A stretch of 13,861 nucleotides of DNA from Bacteriovorax sp. (GTDB taxonomy: Bacteria > Bdellovibrionota > Bacteriovoracia > Bacteriovoracales > Bacteriovoracaceae). The notes below the pieces were generated by a model, which was given only the letters and a program-made list of their open reading frames with translations, was not told the origin of the DNA and did not search any database. Positions 1 to 7,100 of this stretch are shown here, piece by piece. Numbering within the stretch: position 1 is the first letter of the stretch; each line of letters begins with the position of its first letter. The stretch is from positions 1-13,861 of the forward strand of contig JAURXW010000392.1 of assembly GCA_030654205.1 (NCBI GenBank), given 5' to 3'. The translations under genes and the position numbers were made by a program.

Positions 1-237
1 GCTCAAAAGCGATATTGCGGAGCAGACGGAAACACCAATCTTGAAATGGGCTCATTATTTAGATCGAATTTTTTAAAATCATACCCGATTGAACTTGTCG
101 ATGGACCGCTAAAAGGTCTTTGCTCAAGAGTCATATTTATCCTAAATGAAAAAAATGAAATTACATATAATGAACAAGTTTATGAGCTTACCAATGAGCC
201 AAATTACGAAGAGGCCCTAGGTGCTTTAAAGCTTTAA
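1..237 (+). CDS. tpx: Thiol peroxidase (Tpx), C-terminal part, 5' end outside window
   Basis: This is the last 78 codons of an atypical 2-Cys peroxiredoxin that reduces H2O2 and alkyl hydroperoxides with electrons from thioredoxin. The reading frame is open from base 1. The visible part contains RYCGADG (Cys codon at 16-18), which corresponds to the RFCGAEG segment carrying the resolving cysteine in E. coli Tpx. It continues with DGPLKGL, a hydrophobic strand, and the typical ending with NEPNYEEAL before the stop. The peroxidatic cysteine lies upstream, outside the window. An extra cysteine (codon 121-123) stands where many homologues have Ala. The ATG at 46 is internal to the family alignment and is not a start. 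Family assignment is firm; completeness of the gene cannot be judged. Confidence 0.92.
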   Translation, partial: AQKRYCGADGNTNLEMGSLFRSNFLKSYPIELVDGPLKGLCSRVIFILNEKNEITYNEQVYELTNEPNYEEALGALKL

Positions 238-257
238 TTATTAAATTGAACAATAAT

Positions 258-290
258 GAAGATCATTTTTCATACAGATCAATGATCTTC
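258..290. terminator. Inverted repeat between convergent tpx and beta-propeller genes
   Basis: GAAGATCATT at 258-267 is the perfect reverse complement of AATGATCTTC at 281-290, with a 13-base loop. It lies just after the tpx stop and overlaps the stop codon and last codons of the minus-strand gene. The flanks are AT-rich, but neither side has a long T run, so the site is a plausible shared bidirectional terminator of weak or unusual type rather than a textbook one. Confidence 0.5.
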
Positions 291-1651
291 TTTAAATCAT
301 AAAAATATAATTTATCATTGATTAATCCGGCCGACATTAGCAAATTCCCATCTCGAGAAACTTCTAAAGCCGTCGGTTGGGCCCCTCCTACCAAACTAAA
401 AATGACCTTATCGTTTGAAGTATCGATGATATCAATTTTCCCCATAATTTTAGGATCTACTCTGCTATCATCAATGGTTGTTGTAGTTCTTTGTGAGACA
501 AAAAGATAACGATTTTTAATAGGCTCAAGGACAATCGTGTTTGGATGAGAATAAATCCATTTCTTTCCAGGAAAATTGGGATGATCATTTGGATAATCCT
601 CTAAGACCAATATCTTTTGAGGACCATCATTCGTTTGAAAGGGAATAAATATTTCATCCCAAACACTTGTTGCTAAAGTAATTAATTTTCCAGTTTGAGG
701 TAATTTGCTAATTTTTTGAATTAATTTTTGCAGATTGATTCGAGAAATTGAGTTTCCTCTCATATGAGAAATATAGGCGGTTTGCCCATCATCGCTAATA
801 ACAATATGGCGAAGATTTAAATCTCTACCCGCCGTTCTAAAACTAATAGGTGCTAGCTCTGCAATTTGTTGATGCTTGATTGCATCGACAATTATCAAGC
901 TACCTGTTTCGGTGGCAAGTACAAAAGCATATTTTCCATCAATTGAAAAAGCAATTCCTCGTGGCGCTATAAAATAGCCCTTCGATTTAGGATTTTTAAA
1001 ATTGGTATGAAGTTCAATCAATCCTTTAAAATGAGTTCCTCCAAAAAGATTGCCATCTTCACGAAGATTGGTCACATCAACAATACTAATATTGTCTGAA
1101 AAATAATTGGCCACATAAATAATTTGCTCATGTTTGAAATCATTTTTTACATAGGGCCTAGTTGCAATTATTTTGGATCCATCACCATTTAATGGAATAT
1201 ATTTTGCAATTTTTTGAGTATCGGTATTAACAACGGTAAGCAAACCAGTGTTTTTATAAATTTCTGACTGATTATTGCCCTCGGCCCTGCTAATAAAGGC
1301 CCATTGCTCATCGAGGGAAAAAGCAACTTCTGTGTTTGCTAGTATGCCATCTTTGGAATCCCCGACGGGGGTAATTATTGTTTTTGCAAGTTTCTGGCTT
1401 GCAATATCAAATATAGAAGCACTTGGTACTCGCTTTTTTGTTTGTGGATCAATTTTTCCACACATCTCGGCCAGATATAAAAAATTTCCAACAGGATCAA
1501 CCTTCATTCCTTTAGGCATACAGCCAGTCTCAACTGTACGGAGAAGAAAGTTTTTAGTAGAAAATTTTTTTAAATCAAGAAGAGAGGCATATGAAGAAAA
1601 GCTTAAATAACTAATAAAAATGATGACTCCCATTCTAATATTGCACTTCAT
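263..1651 (-). CDS. Exported beta-propeller protein of the YVTN/YncE type
   Basis: A 462-residue protein with an N-terminal signal peptide (hydrophobic stretch at residues about 7-19, likely cut after SSYA at residue 22), so it is probably periplasmic. About seven repeats of the YVTN beta-propeller kind follow, with recognisable blade motifs such as DPVGNFLYLAE, FSLDEQWAFISR, YVANYFSDNISIVDV, FSIDGKYAFVLATETGS, SDDGQTAYISHMRGNSISRI and SRDGNLLMSAGLINDKLYFYD. Blades of this family present binding surfaces. Some members are linked to quinoprotein or lactonase-like enzymes, but no catalytic residues can be assigned here. The ATG at 1651 is preceded by AGGAGT (1657-1662 on the plus strand as ACTCCT), which supports the start. 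The gene stands alone and is divergent from the glutaredoxin-like gene. The specific function is unknown. Confidence 0.82.
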   Translation of the reverse strand: MKCNIRMGVIIFISYLSFSSYASLLDLKKFSTKNFLLRTVETGCMPKGMKVDPVGNFLYLAEMCGKIDPQTKKRVPSASIFDIASQKLAKTIITPVGDSKDGILANTEVAFSLDEQWAFISRAEGNNQSEIYKNTGLLTVVNTDTQKIAKYIPLNGDGSKIIATRPYVKNDFKHEQIIYVANYFSDNISIVDVTNLREDGNLFGGTHFKGLIELHTNFKNPKSKGYFIAPRGIAFSIDGKYAFVLATETGSLIIVDAIKHQQIAELAPISFRTAGRDLNLRHIVISDDGQTAYISHMRGNSISRINLQKLIQKISKLPQTGKLITLATSVWDEIFIPFQTNDGPQKILVLEDYPNDHPNFPGKKWIYSHPNTIVLEPIKNRYLFVSQRTTTTIDDSRVDPKIMGKIDIIDTSNDKVIFSLVGGAQPTALEVSRDGNLLMSAGLINDKLYFYDLKKIIDLYEK

Positions 1652-1802
1652 TTAATACTCCTGCGGTACTTGAAATTGTGACAACAGACAATGACAGAGA
1701 TGCTAAAAAAGAAACAATACATTTTTACGATATATATAGACAAAAAATACTTAGTTTATGAAAATGATCTATTATGCATTTACTATTTTATAGGAAGAAA
1801 AA
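1652..1802. promoter_or_regulatory. Divergent AT-rich intergenic region, likely holding two promoters
   Basis: The 151-bp gap lies between two genes pointing away from each other, so both promoters should be here. On the plus strand TATTAT (1770-1775) is a possible -10 box without a good -35 partner. On the minus strand a TTGTCT-like box followed about 18 bases later by TATTGT is a weak sigma70-like pair. No operator-like inverted repeat stands out. The assignment rests mainly on gene orientation. Confidence 0.35.
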
Positions 1803-2138
1803 ATGAGAAATATATTAAATGAAACACAAGTCTTAGCAGGTGCACAACTCGCTATTGAGAATAATCACAAAGATCTTATTCTGGAATTAGCTCAGATGAT
1901 AAACCAATACGAATGGGTCATTATAGGAATGAAACAAAACCCAGTTGTCAAAAAAGCTCGCAAGCACCTAGAAGCTAAAGCAATTAGCTATCAATATGCC
2001 GAGTACGGTAGCTATTTTTCACAATGGCAAGCCCGGCTGGCGATAAAATTGTGGACAGGTTGGCCGACATTTCCCCAAGTTTTTCATAAGGGAAAACTTG
2101 TTGGTGGTGCAGCAGATCTTATCAAATACCTTCCTTAA
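1803..2138 (+). CDS. Glutaredoxin-like protein lacking the CxxC/CGFS cysteines
   Basis: A 111-residue cytoplasmic protein with a thioredoxin-fold glutaredoxin pattern. Helix 1 is residues about 5-30. The strand VIIGMK is followed by QNPVVKKARKHL, where true glutaredoxins have C-P-Y-C-K-K-A. The C-terminal half is typical: the cis-proline segment GWPTFPQVF, then KGKLVGGAADL, which matches the glutathione-binding GG motif of the family. There is no cysteine in the protein, so classic dithiol or monothiol oxidoreduction or Fe-S cluster ligation through the active site is not expected. I recall related proteobacterial proteins with a similar G-M-x-Q-N-P motif, so the loss looks like a family trait and not a mutation. 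RBS AGGAAG (1792-1797) supports the ATG. It is not clearly tied to the downstream urate operon, which has its own promoter. Confidence 0.78.
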   Translation: MRNILNETQVLAGAQLAIENNHKDLILELAQMINQYEWVIIGMKQNPVVKKARKHLEAKAISYQYAEYGSYFSQWQARLAIKLWTGWPTFPQVFHKGKLVGGAADLIKYLP

Positions 2139-2141
2139 AAA

Positions 2142-2171
2142 TAGACAATATGCTCTAATGACCCCTACAAT
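2142..2171 (+). promoter_or_regulatory. Putative sigma70-type promoter of the urate operon
   Basis: TAGACA (2142-2147) and TACAAT (2166-2171) each match the sigma70 consensus at five of six positions and are 18 bases apart. Transcription would begin near 2178, giving a leader of about 20 bases before the TTG start at 2198. It lies in the 59-bp gap after the glutaredoxin-like gene. Confidence 0.5.
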
Positions 2172-2185
2172 TTTTTGTTTTAAAA

Positions 2186-2190
2186 AAGGA
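2186..2190 (+). promoter_or_regulatory. Ribosome binding site that supports a TTG start
   Basis: AAGGA ends 7 bases before TTG at 2198. The first in-frame ATG further down (2291) would cut away most of the first membrane helix, so the TTG start is preferred. Confidence 0.65.
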
Positions 2191-2197
2191 CTTTGCT

Positions 2198-3844
2198 TTG
2201 GATCAGGAAATCTTTGACTGGATACTCTTACTCGCAAGATGGCTGCATATAACTGTTGCCGTTACTTGGATTGGAACTTCTATTTTTTTTATGTGGCTAG
2301 ATCGCACTCTCAAAAAAAATCCAAATTCTCAAAACATTGGACATGTTGGTGAATTATGGATGCTTCATGGTGGTGGATTTTATCATGTTGAAAAACACCT
2401 TATGGGCCCGACTAAAGTTCCAGATCACCTCCACTGGTTTAAATGGGAAGCTTATTGGACATGGATGAGTGGTGCATTTTTAATGACACTTATTTTTTAT
2501 ACAGGTGACGGCACATTTCTTCTAGACTCTGCTGTTTCAAATATTAGTTACTGGCAAGGTGTTAGTCTTGGAATATTTTCGTTAATTGGTTCATGGTTTT
2601 TTTACGATTTTTTATGGGAGAGAACACTTACAAAAAATAATCCGCTTATCGGTCACTTGTTTACGCTCTTATGGTTGATCGGCATTACTTATGTGCTTTG
2701 CCATACCTTGAGTGGACGAGCAGCTTATATGCATATTGGTGGGATGCTTGGAACATGGATGACTGCCAATGTATTTATGAGAATTATTCCACGCCAATTA
2801 AAAATGGTTGAAGCCGCAAGAAAAAATGAAGCTGTTAATCAGGAATGGGGACAAAATGCCAAAAACCGTTCAACTCATAATACCTATTTCACTCTTCCTG
2901 TTATTTTCATCATGCTTAGTAATCATTTCCCTGCAACTTATGGACATGAATACAATTGGCTAATCTTGTTGGTTCTCTGTGCGGCCGGTGCTGCCATTAG
3001 AGAATATTTTGTTAAAAGAATTGATAACCCAGCTCGTTCAATGAAATTTTTAATTTTGGGTTTAGCAATTTTGATTAGTGTAATTAGTTTTAGCCGCACT
3101 AATAACTCGGCACCACAAAAAACTACAACTCAAATTCATAAGCATATTGAAAGTCCTGTAGAGTTAGTCCCAGTTGTCTCAACAGAAAAAATAGATGCAT
3201 CAATAGAAACAAATATCTCAGGAATAATTTCTTTTGAAGGATCTCCGCCGAAAGGAAAAAAATTAAATCTTCCAATTGGCTGTAGCGAAAATGCAAAAGG
3301 AGATGCTTACTCCAACGAAATTCTTGTTAAAAATGGTAAAATTCAAAACGTCTTAGTAAGAATTACCAAGGGTCTTGAAGGAAAAACATTTACTGACATC
3401 CCAACTAAAACGATTGAGCTCGACCAGCGAGGATGCTTGTATTCCCCAAGAGTGATCGCTACTCGTGTAGGTCAAAAAGTAGATTTTATTAACAGTGATA
3501 ATCTTTTTCACAATATTAGATCAGTCACTCAAAATAATAAAAGTTTTAATATTCCAATGCCCAAAAAAGACCAAAGGGTTACAATGGTTTTTGATAAACC
3601 AGAAATTTTTCTGCAATCAAAATGTAGTGTGCATCCTTGGATGGGAGCTTATATTGCGGTAGTGGATCATCCATTTTTTAGTGTTACTAATGACAAAGGT
3701 GAATTTAATATTACAAATCTGCCGCCGGGAAGTTACACTTTAGAAATTTGGCATGAAGTCTTTGGAACTCAAACAAAAGAATTGACGATTAAAAACAATG
3801 ATAAATTAAATTTAAATTTTTCATTTAAATCAGGTGGGAAATAA
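2198..3844 (+). CDS. puuD: PuuD-type membrane urate oxidase fused to a cupredoxin domain
   Basis: A 548-residue integral membrane protein expected to oxidise urate to 5-hydroxyisourate and pass electrons to the respiratory chain. Residues about 5-300 form the urate oxidase N-terminal (DUF989/Urate_ox_N) membrane region with roughly eight helices. They open with a WLHITVAVTWIGTSIFFMWLD segment and contain GGGFYHVEK and LHWFKWEAYWTWMSG, characteristic of PuuD; the last helix is at about 282-300. A linker (301-345) leads to a plastocyanin-like domain (about 345-495) with type-1 copper ligands His438 (LFHNI), Cys476, His479 and Met482 (CSVHPWM). A small carboxypeptidase-regulatory-like beta domain closes the protein (about 495-545: DKGEFNITNLPPGSYTLEIW). 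Characterised PuuD carries a C-terminal cytochrome c domain; here there is no CxxCH motif, and copper seems to replace heme. The start is TTG with a good RBS. The stop lies 1 base before the next gene, indicating one transcript. Confidence 0.88.
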   Translation: MDQEIFDWILLLARWLHITVAVTWIGTSIFFMWLDRTLKKNPNSQNIGHVGELWMLHGGGFYHVEKHLMGPTKVPDHLHWFKWEAYWTWMSGAFLMTLIFYTGDGTFLLDSAVSNISYWQGVSLGIFSLIGSWFFYDFLWERTLTKNNPLIGHLFTLLWLIGITYVLCHTLSGRAAYMHIGGMLGTWMTANVFMRIIPRQLKMVEAARKNEAVNQEWGQNAKNRSTHNTYFTLPVIFIMLSNHFPATYGHEYNWLILLVLCAAGAAIREYFVKRIDNPARSMKFLILGLAILISVISFSRTNNSAPQKTTTQIHKHIESPVELVPVVSTEKIDASIETNISGIISFEGSPPKGKKLNLPIGCSENAKGDAYSNEILVKNGKIQNVLVRITKGLEGKTFTDIPTKTIELDQRGCLYSPRVIATRVGQKVDFINSDNLFHNIRSVTQNNKSFNIPMPKKDQRVTMVFDKPEIFLQSKCSVHPWMGAYIAVVDHPFFSVTNDKGEFNITNLPPGSYTLEIWHEVFGTQTKELTIKNNDKLNLNFSFKSGGK

Positions 3845-3845
3845 A

Positions 3846-4172
3846 ATGATCAGCACACATATACTTGATACGTCTAAAGGAATGCCGGCCAGTGATGTTG
3901 TTATCACGTTAGAGAAAAAAGATTCAAAAAATGATACATGGATAAAATTAGGTACTGGAATCACCAACACTGATGGTAGATTCAAATTTGACTGTCCAAA
4001 AGAAAAAGGGATCTATCGTTTAAATTTTGAGATTGAAGCTTATTTAAAAAAAGATGGTGATTATTTCTTCTTGGATACTCCGGTAGTTTTTCAAATTAAT
4101 AATACTGATAGAAATTATCATGTCCCTCTTTTACTTAATCCATACGGCTATACGACTTATCGAGGAAGCTAA
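3846..4172 (+). CDS. uraH: 5-hydroxyisourate hydrolase (transthyretin-like)
   Basis: A 108-residue enzyme that hydrolyses 5-hydroxyisourate to OHCU, the second step after urate oxidase. All family signatures are visible: N-terminal STHILDTSKGMPA (His5), the NTDGRF segment (Arg45), and the C-terminal signature YHVPLLLNPYGYTTYRGS (His92, Arg106, Ser108). The two histidines, the arginine and the terminal YRGS are the active-site elements that separate the hydrolase from transthyretin. No signal peptide is present, so it acts in the cytoplasm. The ATG at 3846, preceded by AGGTGG (3832-3837), gives the normal N terminus; an in-frame GTG at 3834 would add four residues overlapping the previous gene and is less likely. 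It sits 1 base after the urate oxidase and 5 bases before the fusion gene. Confidence 0.95.
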   Translation: MISTHILDTSKGMPASDVVITLEKKDSKNDTWIKLGTGITNTDGRFKFDCPKEKGIYRLNFEIEAYLKKDGDYFFLDTPVVFQINNTDRNYHVPLLLNPYGYTTYRGS

Positions 4173-4177
4173 ATTTT

Positions 4178-7100
4178 ATGAGAGAAATCCCCTACTATAA
4201 CGATTATGTGACACCTGCTCTCCTTGATCACCTTATGTCAATCAGCTCTCCTGTTGAAGGAGTACCACAACTGGTTGAAGTGGGCACTGGCGGAGGACTT
4301 GAAACTAAAGAGTCATTACTTTTTTTGTGTGAGCTTTACGATATTTTAAAAGGTGAACTCAATACTGTTTTATCGAAAAGACAAACTGATCGAAAGTTTA
4401 TTGATCAACAAACTAAAGCTAGTTATGAATTCAATAATTCATTAAAACGAAATTTTGTTAATAGTGACTATAAAACAATTCTCGGAAACATTGATTCAAC
4501 CGGAAGAATAGTGATTGGTCCCAAAAATGAATTCTTTTGCAAAAAAGGTTCTGGAAAGCCAATTGCAAAAATACCTGAATATTTACAAGGCAATCATGTT
4601 ACTTTGTTTGGTCCACCAGATGATACCAAGCTTTCTATTAATGCCATGAACGCTTATCACCGAAAGCTTAAAAATGAGCCCAAAGTTATCGCTGAATTAT
4701 TAAAAACTCATACCAGCTCACCTAAATGGGGTGCAGACGATGAAGACTCAAAAACTCCTTTGCGTGCTGATTTAATTTCTGCGGGAATAAATCTGACAGA
4801 ATGTTTTGATGGAACTATTTCTTTTCATGATGAAAAAAATGGTAAAGATTATAACTTAGAAGCAGATCATCTTTCATTACCGATTAAAAGATTTCCGGGA
4901 TTGGCCCTTCCATCATTTTTTCTTTTTTATAGAAAAAATCCTATTCCACTTCATCTTTATGATTTTGCCCTCCACTTATTTAAAAATTGGCACAATCCAA
5001 AAGCACTCGCTTTTTATGTTCCAAAATTAGAAAATGAAGAAGAAGCAAGATACATAAGAATCATGATGGAAGAAGCTGAAAAATTAATTCAAAAAATTCA
5101 TCCTGAATATGTAATCGGAACAATTCGTTTAATGATAGTTCTTGAAAATCCAAGAGCTGTATTTAGAGTCAATGAAATAATGGATGAACTCTATCCTTAT
5201 TTCGTTGGAGCATCTTTAGGGTGGCATGACTATTTGGCCAGTACGGCCAGGCTTTTTAAAGAGGATGCAAATTACCGCATTCCAGTTAAGGCCGATCCTA
5301 ATATTGTTATTAAATATATCAAGGCCTCTCACCATTTACTAGCTGATGTCGTGGGCTCGCGCGGTGGAATAAAAGTGGGAGGAATGTATGGAATTCTTCC
5401 TATAAGTACCGATTTAGAAAGTCCTTCATTCCAAGTAACCATGAAAGGTTTTATCAAAGACGTTATTACTCAATTGAAAAGAGATTTATCCGGCTTTTGG
5501 GTGGCCCATCCTGATTTTGTACGAATAGGTTTGGCGCTCGTTGAAGGATGGAAACAATATTCTATTGGCGAAAAAAATAATTTAGAAACGCTTGTGAAAG
5601 AATTATTAGATGACAAATATCATCACGAAATTTTGAGTTTTATTGCGGGAGCTGATATTACAGGTCTTGATATCACAAACCCACTTTATCCCAGATCACT
5701 AATTGTAGCTGATATTAATGAATCTAATTTTATTGCCAATAATCACCCAGATGAAATTCGATATAATGTTTTTCAATCACTTCAATACTTAACAGACTGG
5801 CTTTCTGGAAATGGATGTGTTGCCTTGCCGGCCCAGATTGATGGGACTCCTGTAAGAGTGATGGATGATCTAGCGACAGCAGAGAGATCAAGATGGGAAG
5901 TTTGGCATGAAATTTACCACAATCGATTTGCGCTCACAGATTTTTTAAAAATTGCTCATGAAGAAATGCATTTTATCAGAAAAGATTTATCTAATGATAA
6001 AAAAATTGTCCAAGTCAAATGGGATGAACGCACTGAGAAGTGGTACCCAGTGGCCTTGAATATAATGATACGCCTTATGACAGATAATACTCCGGTAGAA
6101 TTTGCTCCAGAACTTCTTTTGCCGTTTACAATTCCAAGCATTAGAGAATCAAATGATCCTTGGACAGAGGCCTTTATAATAGACCCTGATAAATATCGTA
6201 TAGATCAATACATCACTCGTTTTAATTATTATTTTGGAATGTGTGGAAGTATAGAGTTCGCTAAACTAATGGCACCAAATATTGTGATTGATTATAGTGC
6301 TGCTGAAAAATGTATTTTAGCCTTTAATAAAAAAGATATTCTCGAAGCCGCGAGCTTTCATGGTGATATTGGTGAAAGTAAAAAAACTCTTGATGCCATG
6401 GCCTCAAATGAACAAAAGCTTGTCTTAAATGAAAATCAAGCAATCATTGCTGAATTGGGAAAACTTGGCCATCAGTATCGTGAAAAGTTTGGCATGAAAT
6501 TTTTAGTTTCAGCAAAAGATAAATCGGGAAGTGAAATTTTAGTTATTTTGAAAAATCGAATTAACAATTCTCATGATCAAGAGATTCTTCATGCCAAAGA
6601 AGAGCTTTGGAAAATAACGAATAAAAGAATGACAGAGGCGCCACTTAATTCACTTAACATTATACTTTCAAATATTTTCAAAAAGCATAATATCACAGGA
6701 GCGATGGCATCAATAAGTACTGGTGAAAACATTTTACAAACAATTTGTTTTGGAGAAAGTGTCAAAGCCCAAAAATCGGTCAATCCTAAAACTTGGTTTG
6801 AAATGGCCTCGTTAAGTAAAACAATAGCGAGCGCATTTGCTCTCGAATATTTTGCTAAGAATAAAATTGCTCTTAATACGACTGTCAACTCACTGTTTGA
6901 AAAAACAAATTCAAAATTTCGAATCAAAAGCTCAAATCCAGATCATACTTCTTGGGCCAATGAAGTAACGTTGGCAGATTTAATGAGTCATAGTGCTTTG
7001 AATATGCATTATGTAAATGGTGTTCCGGCCAATAAGTCTATGCCTGGTATTTCAGATTTCTTAGATGGAAATATTGAGTATGGATATGCCCCTATTGAAG

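Noticed and set aside
46..237. Separate small gene starting at ATG 46
   Set aside because: The frame is open to base 1 and the upstream codons match the Tpx resolving-cysteine segment, so this ATG is internal.
1275..1610. 111-codon plus-strand ORF opposite the beta-propeller gene
   Set aside because: It is antisense to a gene with a clear signal peptide and repeats, has no RBS and no recognisable protein features.
2019..2237. Minus-strand ORF across the glutaredoxin/urate oxidase gap
   Set aside because: It covers conserved coding sequence of two well-supported genes on the other strand and their promoter; no family match seen.
3834..3848. GTG start for the HIU hydrolase
   Set aside because: It overlaps the previous gene and adds residues not typical of the family; ATG 3846 has a better-placed RBS.
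6589..6927. 112-codon minus-strand ORF inside the fusion gene
   Set aside because: A shadow of the serine hydrolase coding sequence, including its SxxK motif; no RBS or recognisable product.
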